A stretch of DNA of 64,000 nt, taken from positions 186,001 through 250,000 of the forward strand of contig CAVXWX010000012.1 of the NCBI GenBank assembly GCA_963765555.1, given 5' to 3'. Positions 17,021 through 25,670 of this stretch are shown piece after piece. A model generated the notes under the pieces. That model was not told where the DNA came from and searched no databases. It was given only the letters and a program-made list of their open reading frames with translations. The translations under genes and the position numbers were made by a program. Each line of letters opens with the position of its first letter. Within the stretch, counting starts at the first letter, position 1. This DNA comes from JL08 sp963765555. Lineage in GTDB: Bacteria; Pseudomonadota; Alphaproteobacteria; Rhodobacterales; Rhodobacteraceae.

Positions 17021-17701
17021 ATGCGCGACACTCATCCTTTCGCCGGGGAATTCCTGCGGCCTGATCCCACTGAACGCGCTGCACCAACCTATCTTTACGG
17101 GCGCTTGGGAAAACGGGTGTTTGATATCGTTCTGGCGCTGCTGCTTTTACCGGTTCTTGCACCGCTCATCCTGATCCTGTGCGCGTTGACACGGATTGAT
17201 GGTGGCCCGGCGTTCTTTGCGCATCAACGGATTGGTCGCAATGGTGCGCGGTTCAAGTGCCTGAAAATAAGATCAATGGTCCCCGATGCGGAAAACGTTC
17301 TGAAATCGTTTCTTGAATTGAACCGGCATGCGGCGCGTGAATGGGAAATGCGGTTCAAGTTAACAGATGATCCGCGGATAACATCAATCGGCGCGTTCCT
17401 GCGGCGCACAGGTCTGGATGAATTGCCCCAGATCTGGAACGTTTTGCGGGGGGATATGTCTTTCGTCGGGCCACGTCCCGTAACCGCACCAGAACTGGGA
17501 ATGTATGGCCCCCATAAGACAGCTTACCTTTCCGTACGGCCAGGGGTGACAGGTGCATGGCAAATTCACGGGCGAACCACGGGCTGTTACGTGAACCGTG
17601 TTGCGCTGGACCGATCCTATGTCGAAGGTCTGAGCCTGCGCCGCGATTTGGCGTTGATCGGGCAAACCGCATTCAGTGTTGTTAAAATGACCGGCAGTTG
17701 A
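17021..17701 (+). CDS. ExoY-type initiating sugar transferase
   Basis: A 226-residue bacterial sugar transferase (undecaprenyl-phosphate hexose-1-P transferase core) that loads the first sugar on the lipid carrier. There is one N-terminal membrane segment (VFDIVLALLLLPVLAPLILIL, about 30-50), as in the short ExoY/WbaP-core type. The catalytic part shows FAHQRIGRNGARFKCLKIRSM, DPRITSIGAFLRRTGLDELP, NVLRGDMSFVGPRPV and RPGVTGAWQIHGR. The sugar is not determinable (Gal or Glc in homologues). No strong ribosome-binding site is visible upstream of the ATG. It is convergent with the GT4 gene downstream. Confidence 0.9.
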   Translation: MRDTHPFAGEFLRPDPTERAAPTYLYGRLGKRVFDIVLALLLLPVLAPLILILCALTRIDGGPAFFAHQRIGRNGARFKCLKIRSMVPDAENVLKSFLELNRHAAREWEMRFKLTDDPRITSIGAFLRRTGLDELPQIWNVLRGDMSFVGPRPVTAPELGMYGPHKTAYLSVRPGVTGAWQIHGRTTGCYVNRVALDRSYVEGLSLRRDLALIGQTAFSVVKMTGS

Positions 17702-17707
17702 CCCCGT

Positions 17708-18805
17708 TCATGCACCGGCAGGTACTGCCGTCATGCGCATTTCTTCTGCGACATCCAGCAGGGATTTGGCGCTGTCCAGCCACGAATACCGACCCGACTG
17801 GGCAAGGCCTGCCATTTTCATCTGGTCCAGTTTGGCAGGGCCAAGCATTTGGAATTCCCGCAAACACCGCAGCATGTCATGCGTGTCATTAGGATCAAAA
17901 TACATGGCTGCGTTCCCCAACACATCCGGCATCGCGCTGGTTGAAGATGAAAGAACGGGCGTGCCCAGCGCCATCGCTTCAAGTGGCGGGATACCAAAAC
18001 CTTCGTACAAGGACGGCCACAAAAACCCCTTTGCCCCTTTGTAGAGTGCAACAAGATCATCATCCGGAATGCGCCCCAGATTAAGGACATTGGCATGGTC
18101 TTTGATATCTGCATTGGCCAAGCCGTTTGCCCCGCCGCCGGCTATGGCCAAAACAGGTGCGTCGGGACATTGGGCATGTGCTGCTACCAACCGCGCTATG
18201 TTCTTGTTCGGGCTTTGATTGCCGACAGTTAGAAAATACTGATCAGGCTTCAGGCCGAACCGGTCCAGACGGGCCAGATCGGGCGTTAAGTCTGCCAGAT
18301 GGTCGGCGCTGTTGGGAATGACCTTGAAATCCGTCGGCGAAAGCCCGCAATAGCGCGACAGTTCGATTGCGGAAAACGCACTGACCGTGATCAATCGACG
18401 CGCCCGCCGTGCTACCCGGGGCCGTACCCAGCCATGCAAAATACGATAGGGGCGCGAAAAAGCATCCGGTATGGCATAGATATTAGCGTCATGTAGCGCC
18501 ACAGCTTGGTTGTGATGCCGCATTGGGCCCGAATTGCAAAAACTGATCAGGCATCCCGCGCGGCTGGCGCGCCAAAGCGCGGTCTGTTCCCAGAAATGGC
18601 CACGCCCGCCGCGCACTGGCCGCAGCTCGATATTGTGCCATCCGGGGTCACTGATTTTTTGCCGGGCAGGGTAAAGCGCAATGACGGGACCGAGCGATCG
18701 TTGCGCCACCAGCCCGTCAAGCGCGCGGCAGATTTCAAATGCGTATCTTTGAACACCTGAAAGCGGTTGTGTCAGAAATCGTGCGTTCAAGAAGACCGGC
18801 GTCAT
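17708..18805 (-). CDS. Glycosyltransferase family 4 (GT-B) protein
   Basis: A 365-residue GT-B glycosyltransferase of the GT4 type. Seen are the N-terminal acceptor domain (MTPVFLNARFLTQPLSGVQRYA), ARRLITVSAFSAIELSRYCG at the domain border, the donor-domain opening YFLTVGNQSPNKNIARLV, and the donor-binding motif KGFLWPSLYEGFGIPPLEAMALGTPVLSS with its E-x7-E pattern. It most resembles mannosyltransferase-like EPS enzymes, but donor and linkage are not known. The start at 18805 overlaps the upstream glycosyltransferase stop (ATGA), so both are coupled. Confidence 0.9.
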   Translation of the reverse strand: MTPVFLNARFLTQPLSGVQRYAFEICRALDGLVAQRSLGPVIALYPARQKISDPGWHNIELRPVRGGRGHFWEQTALWRASRAGCLISFCNSGPMRHHNQAVALHDANIYAIPDAFSRPYRILHGWVRPRVARRARRLITVSAFSAIELSRYCGLSPTDFKVIPNSADHLADLTPDLARLDRFGLKPDQYFLTVGNQSPNKNIARLVAAHAQCPDAPVLAIAGGGANGLANADIKDHANVLNLGRIPDDDLVALYKGAKGFLWPSLYEGFGIPPLEAMALGTPVLSSSTSAMPDVLGNAAMYFDPNDTHDMLRCLREFQMLGPAKLDQMKMAGLAQSGRYSWLDSAKSLLDVAEEMRMTAVPAGA

Positions 18806-19947
18806 GGTGCCACGCCATAAAGCGCTGTCGTGCGTTCGCCCAACCTGTCCAAGTCCCACCGGCTGACATCTGTGGCGCGGGTTCCCCTTTGCAGGCGCTG
18901 CCGCAGCTTCCCGTTTGTCAAAATCTGTGAAACCGCTTCTGCGGCAGCCACAACATCGGATGCGGGTGTAATCAACCCGTTCACGTCATGTTTTACAATC
19001 TCCTCGATCCCGGGCAGGGCGCTGATTACTACCGGACAATTTGCTGCAACAGATTGCACCACAACACGCGGCAATCCTTCCCTGAGAGACGTCAGAACGC
19101 TGACATCAGCCAAGGCGAACAGCGCATGAGGATCATGCCGGTGCCCGCAGAATATCACGCTCTGCGACAATCCCAGTTCAGCGACAGCGCTGCGCACGGT
19201 ATTTTCCAGCGGGCCAGCGCCGGCCAAAAGCAGTTTTGCCTGTGGCGATTGTTGCAACACGATGTGAAAGGCTTTCAGAAATGCGATATGTTGTTTCCGC
19301 TGCTCAAAAGCGGCCATCATCAAAACGGTTGGCGGGCGGTTTTCCTGTCCCAGTAACTCGCGCCAGTCCTCTGGCAGGCTCGGGTTTTGAAAGGCGCCCA
19401 GCGCCATGCCTGAATAAACACAATGCGCCAATCTGGCGTCACAAATTCCCGCCGCGACATATTGCTGTGCAGCCGTTTTTGATACAGCGATGAAAAGATC
19501 GGTGTTACGCGCGGCGATCCGTTCTGCGATAATAAAGATATTGCGCTTTGGCCAGCTCGCGCCGTGGAACGGCACAATATGAATGCCATGTACGACCCGC
19601 GCCCTTGGAACCGATTGCGCGGCAATCCGGCCCAGAATACCAGCTTTGCTTTGGTGGGTGTGAATGACATCGGGCTGTAATTCCAGATACAGCTGACGCA
19701 GTTTGAAAATGGCACGGACATCCTGAACCGGACTGATCCGGTGTACCAAGTCGGGCGCGCAAACAAGCGTGACACCCGGCAGGGGCGTATGCATCCAGAC
19801 CGGATCAAAATCACATCCGTGGATCAACGTCACACGGTGCCCCGCCCGCGCTTGCCACAGGCAAGTGGCGATCGTGTTCTCTTCGGAACCGGCCTGCAAA
19901 AGCCGCGTTACAACATGAACCAGATGCATTCGTTGGCCCTGCGCCAA
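18802..19947 (-). CDS. Glycosyltransferase family 4 protein
   Basis: A 381-residue GT-B enzyme (an ATG at 19929, giving MHLVHVVTRL, is an alternative start). The N-terminal part has a nucleotide-sugar-independent acceptor fold with DVIHTHQSKAGILGRIAAQ and VVHGIHIVPF. The C-terminal donor domain has TVLMMAAFEQRKQHIAFLKAF, LLLAGAGPLENTVR, VIFCGHRHD and SLREGLPRVVVQSVAANCPVV. It is the first gene of a two-gene operon reading away from the CtrA-like box at 19980. Donor sugar is undetermined. Confidence 0.9.
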   Translation of the reverse strand: MAQGQRMHLVHVVTRLLQAGSEENTIATCLWQARAGHRVTLIHGCDFDPVWMHTPLPGVTLVCAPDLVHRISPVQDVRAIFKLRQLYLELQPDVIHTHQSKAGILGRIAAQSVPRARVVHGIHIVPFHGASWPKRNIFIIAERIAARNTDLFIAVSKTAAQQYVAAGICDARLAHCVYSGMALGAFQNPSLPEDWRELLGQENRPPTVLMMAAFEQRKQHIAFLKAFHIVLQQSPQAKLLLAGAGPLENTVRSAVAELGLSQSVIFCGHRHDPHALFALADVSVLTSLREGLPRVVVQSVAANCPVVISALPGIEEIVKHDVNGLITPASDVVAAAEAVSQILTNGKLRQRLQRGTRATDVSRWDLDRLGERTTALYGVAP

Positions 19948-19979
19948 TTTGCGTCAAAAAAACCCTACGGTCACTTTGG

Positions 19980-19995
19980 TTAACTGATGATTAAC
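19980..19995. promoter_or_regulatory. CtrA-type box TTAA-N7-TTAAC
   Basis: The sequence TTAACTGATGATTAAC matches the published CtrA consensus TTAA-N7-TTAAC exactly. It lies in the 109-bp gap between the divergent GT4 operon and the sulfotransferase block, 33 bp upstream of the - strand start. CtrA controls motility, envelope and GTA genes in Rhodobacterales; binding here is inferred. Confidence 0.6.
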
Positions 19996-20056
19996 GATCC
20001 CGAGGTTAAACCGGGAGCATCCATGGCCATTCCGGTCTGGCAAAGGATGCCCGCTT

Positions 20057-20779
20057 TTGAACAGCCTTGTTTACATCCATGTTCCCAAATGCGGGGGAAC
20101 CAGTTTCGGGTCCGCATTGCGGCTGCGGTACTTCTATTCGCAGGCAACCATTGCGCTGAGCGACAGCCGCGCTGTGCAAAGCGCGCTTGATCCGGGGGCG
20201 CGTGGTGTGGCCCGTATAAAGGCGGAATATGATGTACGCGATGTGATGCTGGCACAACTGATGGCGCAAAAATACCGCTGCATCAGTGTGCATGCGCGCT
20301 ATCATCCAGACCTGCATGACAGGTACCGTGCCACCAGTAAATTTGTGACGTTGTTGCGCCATCCGGTAGAACGTTTCCTGTCGCATTACCATTACCTGCA
20401 ACGCCACCACCCAAGCGCGGATCGTGCAGCAACGCTTGATGCGTTTCTCGACAGTCAGGATGCGGCCCGTCTGGGCGCGCAGTACCTGTTTTATTTTGGC
20501 CGTGTGCTGCCCTTTGAAACCAATGATTTGGGTCAGGCCGTTGAAACTGCAAAAACTGCATTGGGGCAGTTTTCCCTAATCGGTGATCTGTCGCGCGTGC
20601 GATCCTTTCAAAAAGCGCTGAACGCGATGACAGGAATTCCGATTCCCGCGCTCCGCCGCAACAAGGCGCGTGTTCCCCGACACCCCCTAGATAAGGATCT
20701 GCTTTGCAAGCTTACCGCCATTTGCGATCCGGATATTGCAATCTATGACCATGCCCAAACGCTCAGGCAGTGCGCCTGA
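20057..20779 (+). CDS. Sulfotransferase family 2 protein
   Basis: A 240-residue protein with PAPS-dependent sulfotransferase motifs: the 5'-phosphosulfate loop HVPKCGGTSF (about residues 8-17) and the 3'-phosphate motif LLRHPVERFLSHYHYL (about 99-114). This is the family 2 pattern used on carbohydrates. In an EPS locus it probably sulfates a sugar of the repeat unit or finished polymer. The start is a TTG at 20057 with AAAGGA upstream; no ATG fits the family N-terminus. It leads a block in which each following gene overlaps the previous one, so all five genes are likely one transcript. Confidence 0.85.
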   Translation: MNSLVYIHVPKCGGTSFGSALRLRYFYSQATIALSDSRAVQSALDPGARGVARIKAEYDVRDVMLAQLMAQKYRCISVHARYHPDLHDRYRATSKFVTLLRHPVERFLSHYHYLQRHHPSADRAATLDAFLDSQDAARLGAQYLFYFGRVLPFETNDLGQAVETAKTALGQFSLIGDLSRVRSFQKALNAMTGIPIPALRRNKARVPRHPLDKDLLCKLTAICDPDIAIYDHAQTLRQCA

Positions 20780-22038
20780 TGCGCACCAATGTTCTCTTGC
20801 TGTCGCCGCCAGTTCTGATCTGCTTCTGTTGGGCGCTTACATTTGGTGTGGCGGGATGTGCCCTTTTTCTACCGGATGTATTTGATCTGCTTCCGGTATT
20901 CATGGCGCGCGAAGACCTGTCTACAGACGGATTCTCGGGAATGGGCAGCGTTTGGATCGCGTTGTGCCTGTTGGTTTATATGACCGTCGATTTTGGTGTG
21001 AAAACCACGCTACGGCCAAACCCACAAATGCAGATCCCGCTTGATGTGAACCGTGCGGCTCAGCTGTGTTTTCGCACCAACCTGTTGCTGCTGGGGGTCA
21101 CGGCCATCTGGATCGTAACGACGGCGCAATCCGTTGGCGGGCTAAAGGCGCTGGCCGCCCTCGTCTATATTGATTCATTGGGTGCGCGCGATTTGTTGTT
21201 GCAAAACAAATTATTCACCGGGATGCGGCTGTTTTATGCGGCCTTGCCGGCCACCGGGGCCATCGCGGCCATACTGCTGGCGTTAAACGCCACCCGTCCC
21301 CTGAGCGTTGAAAACAAGCGCCTGTGCCAAATCACATGTGCCATCAACCTGATCGCATTGCTGTTGTTGCCCATCGTCATGTCGCAACGCCTGCTTTTGC
21401 TGCAGTTCCTGTTGTCGGCCTATATCGGCATCTGCATGGTACGTGGCCGGTGTGTCGGGCTGGCCTATCTGCCACTCGGCCTATGCCTTTTCCTGACCAC
21501 ATGGATTTTACGAGAAGCCGTCACCAACCCAAGCCTTGATCGCTCTGCCTTCGACATCGGCCTGCAAAAGCTTGCGTTCTATTTCGTGAATGATTTGTGG
21601 AACTCGTACCGTCCCCTCAAATCCGAGATCAGCCACACATTTGGTATGTTTTCGCTGCGCGGACTGCTGTTCTTTTCATTCACCGACGGATATTTTGCCA
21701 CGCTTCTTTCTGATCGCTTGATGGCAATCGAAGATGTGCGTGGTGGTGGTGATTTTTCAATCTTCACAGCACCCTATGTCGATTTCGGCCCTGTTATCGG
21801 TGTGCTTTGCGTGGCCCTGATGGCGGCCGCGTTCCGCTGTGCATACTGGGCAGGGTTACACAGCCCGCTCGGCGCATTGGTTTACGGACAAATTGGGGCG
21901 TCCTTGTTGTTTTCAACGCATGGCACGTACTTTACGCATCACAATTTCTTTTTTTCCCTGATTATTCTGGTCGCCGTCTGCCACCTGTCGCGCCGGACAC
22001 AGCACAGCACTCGATATGGTGTGTCACGTCATGTCTAG
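20779..22038 (+). CDS. Wzy-like O-antigen/EPS polymerase (multi-pass membrane protein)
   Basis: A 419-residue integral membrane protein with about ten hydrophobic segments. One long loop contains FYFVNDLWNSYRPLKSE and FTDGYFATLLSDRLMAIEDV. Length, topology and position between a sulfotransferase and a flippase fit a Wzy oligosaccharide polymerase. Wzy proteins share little sequence, so this is assigned by topology and context. The ATG at 20779 overlaps the sulfotransferase stop (TGATG). Confidence 0.65.
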   Translation: MRTNVLLLSPPVLICFCWALTFGVAGCALFLPDVFDLLPVFMAREDLSTDGFSGMGSVWIALCLLVYMTVDFGVKTTLRPNPQMQIPLDVNRAAQLCFRTNLLLLGVTAIWIVTTAQSVGGLKALAALVYIDSLGARDLLLQNKLFTGMRLFYAALPATGAIAAILLALNATRPLSVENKRLCQITCAINLIALLLLPIVMSQRLLLLQFLLSAYIGICMVRGRCVGLAYLPLGLCLFLTTWILREAVTNPSLDRSAFDIGLQKLAFYFVNDLWNSYRPLKSEISHTFGMFSLRGLLFFSFTDGYFATLLSDRLMAIEDVRGGGDFSIFTAPYVDFGPVIGVLCVALMAAAFRCAYWAGLHSPLGALVYGQIGASLLFSTHGTYFTHHNFFFSLIILVAVCHLSRRTQHSTRYGVSRHV

Positions 22039-23047
22039 GCATCCGGGCATTCAACTGCTGCGGGCCCTGGCTGCGGTCATGGTACTGGTCGGTCACGTTC
22101 TGGCCGAGGTGGAACACTATTTCGAACAAAGCTTTGCGCTGACCCGTCTGCCTTGGACCCGCGGCGTTGATATTTTCTTCGTGATTAGCGGGTTCATAAT
22201 AACCCTGTCTGCATCGCGGATCTGGGGCACGCGGCGCGCATCACTGCGTTTCATCAGGCACCGGATTTTGCGCGTCGTACCGCTTTACTACCTTTTCACA
22301 ACACTGATGGTTGCTGCGCTTATCCTTGTCCCGACGGGTGTAAAGGACACCGTCCTTGATCCCTTGCAAATCTTCTCGTCCTATTTGTTCATCCCGTATG
22401 AACGGTATGACGGCCGTATCGCTCCGGTCCTGTCGTTGGGCTGGACACTGAATTATGAAATGTTCTTTTACGGGACTATGGCGCTTGCCTTGGCCTTGCC
22501 ACGTAGAGCGGGGTTACTCGTTGCACTTGGTGTTCTGACAGGTCTGAGCGTGATGGGCATCATTGCGCGGCCAAACCAAACGATGCTGGCGTTTTGGACC
22601 AATCCGATCATCCTGACATTTGTCTTCGGTATCCTGATCGCGCGGGCGCAGATGGCAGATATGGCCCCCAAAAAAGGGGGGTTGGCTGTGTTTGTGATCG
22701 GTTTGGGCGCGTTACTGGTTCTGAACACAGTGGTATTCGATCTGCCGCGTTTCATAAGCAGTGGAATACCCGCGGCGATGATTGTTGCGGCCCCCGTTCT
22801 ATTTAGCAAACAGACGTGGGCACCGCGTTTGGGATTGCTGATGGGTGATGCGTCTTATGCCCTGTACCTGTCGCACCGTTTCATACTGCGTGCGGCGACA
22901 TTGGTCTTGCTACCTTTGCTGCCCGCCTCGGCACCCGGTGCCTCAATCTATACCCTATTGGTGTGCGGGGCAGCTATTTTGGCCAGTATTTGTGTCTATT
23001 TCTGGATCGAAACGCCAATGTTGCGATGGGCAGAACGGTGGCGATGA
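22031..23047 (+). CDS. Acyltransferase 3 family membrane protein
   Basis: A 338-residue acyltransferase 3 (OafA/ExoZ type) with about ten membrane segments. Family signatures are IQLLRALAAVMVLVGHV with the catalytic His near residue 24, RGVDIFFVISGFII, and RFIRHRILRVVPLYYLFT. Such enzymes O-acetylate or otherwise acylate surface sugars using cytoplasmic acyl-CoA. The ATG at 22031 overlaps the end of the polymerase gene; an ATG at 22016 in the same frame is an alternative. It suggests the polymer carries acetyl groups. Confidence 0.9.
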   Translation: MSRHPGIQLLRALAAVMVLVGHVLAEVEHYFEQSFALTRLPWTRGVDIFFVISGFIITLSASRIWGTRRASLRFIRHRILRVVPLYYLFTTLMVAALILVPTGVKDTVLDPLQIFSSYLFIPYERYDGRIAPVLSLGWTLNYEMFFYGTMALALALPRRAGLLVALGVLTGLSVMGIIARPNQTMLAFWTNPIILTFVFGILIARAQMADMAPKKGGLAVFVIGLGALLVLNTVVFDLPRFISSGIPAAMIVAAPVLFSKQTWAPRLGLLMGDASYALYLSHRFILRAATLVLLPLLPASAPGASIYTLLVCGAAILASICVYFWIETPMLRWAERWR

Positions 23048-24501
23048 ACCGTACCAACATATCGCTTGGTCTGTGGTCGATCATCCTGCAGTGGAGCAGG
23101 TTCGCCATAGCTGCAATCGTTTTCATTTGCATCGCAAACTGGTTGTCGCTTGCAGAAATCGGGGCCTTTGCGATGGCAGCTGCGCCTTTGCGGTTTCTTC
23201 AGGTGGTGCATAGGACGGGAATAACGGACGCTGTTATTGTCGCGCGGGCAAATCCTGCGAATGGTATGCAAACCGACGCGCTATTTGTGATTTCTGTCTG
23301 TGTCGCCTGCGTGCTGGCGATTGTGCTGTACCTTGCATCCGGACTTGTCGGTTACTTTAGCGAAAGCGCATTGCCTGTTGGCCCGATGATGGCATGGCTT
23401 GCACTTGTACCACTGTTCAACGGATTGGCCGCAGTGCCAGAAGGTATCTTGCGCCAGTCTCTGCGGGTCAGGGCGCTGGCGCTGCGCACGCTGGCTGTTC
23501 AATCAGTTTCGGCGGGGCTAACGTTTTTGGCGGCTTTTCACGGCCTTGGATCGTGGTCGTTGATCCTGTTTTTGATTGCAAATGCGGTTTTGGGGGCCTT
23601 GACCGCCATAGTTATCGCGCGGTGGCGTCCGTCGTGCCTGCCAAAGCCAAAATACTTGCTTGGCTCCGCGCGTCTGGTTCTTGTCCTTTCGGGACAGGCA
23701 TTGGTGTCAAACGCATTGCAACCGCTACTGCAACTATCTGTTGGCTTCTGGTTCGGTTTGGCGGATGCGGGCGCATTTCAAATTGCACTCCGGTTTCTGG
23801 GGCTACTGGATGCCATTGCTGTCGCGCCGATGCGCTATCTGGCCTTGCCTGTTTTGTCGGGTTGCACGGGTACAGACGGCTGGTTCGAACGCACGGTTCC
23901 GCGCGCTGTGCGATTGTCGGCGCTTGTATCAGCGCCCGTTTATCTGGGCGCCGCATGCACAGCACCTTTGATATTGGCGATTTTTGTCGGCACCAATCAC
24001 GCGCAATCCAGCGCGGAGCTGTTTCAGTTTCTTTGTATCATGGGATTGGCGAACGCCACGTCGATGATCTTGCTTCAGGCCTCTGTTGCAGCGGGGCGGG
24101 CCGATGTCACATTTTGGCGCAGCCTTGCGATGTTGCTGCTTTCCGCTGCGCTTGCATGGCCTGCGTTGGGGTATTCGGCAACCGCCGTTGCGGGCAGTGC
24201 CGCAATGGCAGGGGCGTGCGTTGCGTTTTGTGTGTTTGCAATCGTACCGACCCGCATAAACGTATCGGTCAAACAAACAGCGCATGCCGTTGCAGGGCCC
24301 GTAATCGCAGCATTGTGCATGGGGCTTATGGGGCATGCACTGGTGCAAATGCCAGCGTTTCAAACCCTTCCCGCACCCTTGCAACTTGGCTTGCTCGTTG
24401 TTTCGGGCCTTTTGATATACGCAATTCTGATCCGTCTGACCGCGAAAAAAGCGGTCATGGATCTGGCGGTGGTCCTTACACCACAGGATGGCCACCCGTG
24501 A
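23044..24501 (+). CDS. Wzx-type polysaccharide flippase
   Basis: A 485-residue membrane protein with about 12-14 segments of the MOP/PST oligosaccharide flippase superfamily. Family-like features are the N-terminal LGLWSIILQWSRFAIAAIVFICIANWL, GAFAMAAAPLRFLQVVHRTGITDAVIV, and ADAGAFQIALRFLGLLDAIAVAP in the middle. It should move the undecaprenyl-linked repeat unit across the inner membrane. The start at 23044 overlaps the acyltransferase stop (ATGA). The open frame extends upstream to 22963, but that part overlaps the acyltransferase gene and is not needed. Confidence 0.85.
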   Translation: MNRTNISLGLWSIILQWSRFAIAAIVFICIANWLSLAEIGAFAMAAAPLRFLQVVHRTGITDAVIVARANPANGMQTDALFVISVCVACVLAIVLYLASGLVGYFSESALPVGPMMAWLALVPLFNGLAAVPEGILRQSLRVRALALRTLAVQSVSAGLTFLAAFHGLGSWSLILFLIANAVLGALTAIVIARWRPSCLPKPKYLLGSARLVLVLSGQALVSNALQPLLQLSVGFWFGLADAGAFQIALRFLGLLDAIAVAPMRYLALPVLSGCTGTDGWFERTVPRAVRLSALVSAPVYLGAACTAPLILAIFVGTNHAQSSAELFQFLCIMGLANATSMILLQASVAAGRADVTFWRSLAMLLLSAALAWPALGYSATAVAGSAAMAGACVAFCVFAIVPTRINVSVKQTAHAVAGPVIAALCMGLMGHALVQMPAFQTLPAPLQLGLLVVSGLLIYAILIRLTAKKAVMDLAVVLTPQDGHP

Positions 24502-25670
24502 CAGCACCAAAAAAGAAGGCTGTCATCTTGACTGGCCATTTCGCATTGCAGAAAAGGCGTGCCAATATTTTGTGGTTGTCGGACGAACTGCGTGCACATG
24601 GCTGGCATGTCACGATCATCACCACCGGATACAGTTGGATTTCCCGTCTGCGTGGGGATCGGCGGTTTCAATCACTTTACACGCGGCCAAAGACCGGAAC
24701 GCAGGTGATAGACGACACACTGACAAACATATTCCACTATGCCCCGATCCATCCGTTCAGCCTGCGCAATGCGTTGTTGGACAGAATTGCGCGCCCGCTG
24801 CACAAAATGTTCCACGCCTATTGGCGTTCCTGCCTGCGCACAACCTTGCCCGGGGCTGATCTTGTTGTTGTCGAAAGCGGGCCACCGATCGTTTTGGCGG
24901 ACCTCGTTTCTCGCTATGCGAGGCAGGCGGCCCTTGTGTATCGGGTCAGCGACGATGTTGATCTGTTAGGGCTGCCACCTTTTGTGCGTCAGGCCGAACA
25001 GCGCCACGCCCAGTTGTTTGACCGGATCAGTATGGCAAGCCCGTTTTTGGCACGGAAATTTACCAAGCATGAAACGGTTGCAATCGATCCGGTCGGTATT
25101 CCCAAGAAACTGTATGATGCTGACTTGCCCGATCCGTTCGGGCCGGATCGCGCAGAATACGAGGCGGTATGTGCGGGCACCACGCAATTTGACGTCACGG
25201 CTGTTTTGGCCATCGCCCGGCTACGGCCCAATTGGCGCCTGCACATATTGGGCCGCTTGCGGGATAAACCGCCTTCACAATGCCCGAAAAACCTTGTCTT
25301 TCATCATGAACAACCTTTCGAAATCGCCGCCGGTTTCATCAGGCATGCCGACATTGGGCTTGCTCCCTATCTCGACCGACCGGGGGTTGAATATCAGACC
25401 CACCAAAGCAACAGGATTCTACAATACCGCTACTTCGGCTTGCCGATCATAGGTCCGAAACGGCTGTGCGATCCTTCGATTCCGTCAATCTTCGGGTATT
25501 CCGATACATCCGATACGGAGTTGGAATCGACCCTGACAAAGGCGGAAAAGCACAATTGCGCGCGCTTTGAAACGGTGCCCGATTGGCATGATCTTTACCT
25601 GCGCATCGTGTCGACCCGGAAAAGACCGGGCGCGGCATTTCAGAACGCCGAAATTGATCCGCCGCCGTAA
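24498..25670 (+). CDS. GumK-like glycosyltransferase (GT70 type)
   Basis: A 390-residue GT-B transferase whose motifs line up with xanthan GumK, the glucuronosyltransferase of Xanthomonas. Matching segments are GHFALQKRRANILWLSDELRAHGW, SWISRLRGDRRF, DLVVVESGPPIVLADLVSR, ALVYRVSDDVDLL, IRHADIGLAPYL and ILQYRYFGLPIIGPK. By analogy it may transfer a uronic acid; donor identity is inferred. The start is a GTG at 24498 overlapping the flippase stop (GTGA); a much longer open frame upstream is a shadow of the flippase gene. Its 3' end overlaps the convergent ghsB-like gene by 31 bp. Confidence 0.82.
   Translation: MTAPKKKAVILTGHFALQKRRANILWLSDELRAHGWHVTIITTGYSWISRLRGDRRFQSLYTRPKTGTQVIDDTLTNIFHYAPIHPFSLRNALLDRIARPLHKMFHAYWRSCLRTTLPGADLVVVESGPPIVLADLVSRYARQAALVYRVSDDVDLLGLPPFVRQAEQRHAQLFDRISMASPFLARKFTKHETVAIDPVGIPKKLYDADLPDPFGPDRAEYEAVCAGTTQFDVTAVLAIARLRPNWRLHILGRLRDKPPSQCPKNLVFHHEQPFEIAAGFIRHADIGLAPYLDRPGVEYQTHQSNRILQYRYFGLPIIGPKRLCDPSIPSIFGYSDTSDTELESTLTKAEKHNCARFETVPDWHDLYLRIVSTRKRPGAAFQNAEIDPPP

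Noticed and set aside
23394..24497. Long upstream extension of the GumK-like frame.
   Set aside because: It is an alternate frame of the flippase gene, rich in Cys and Arg, with no family similarity. The GTG start at 24498 matches the family N-terminus and overlaps the flippase stop.
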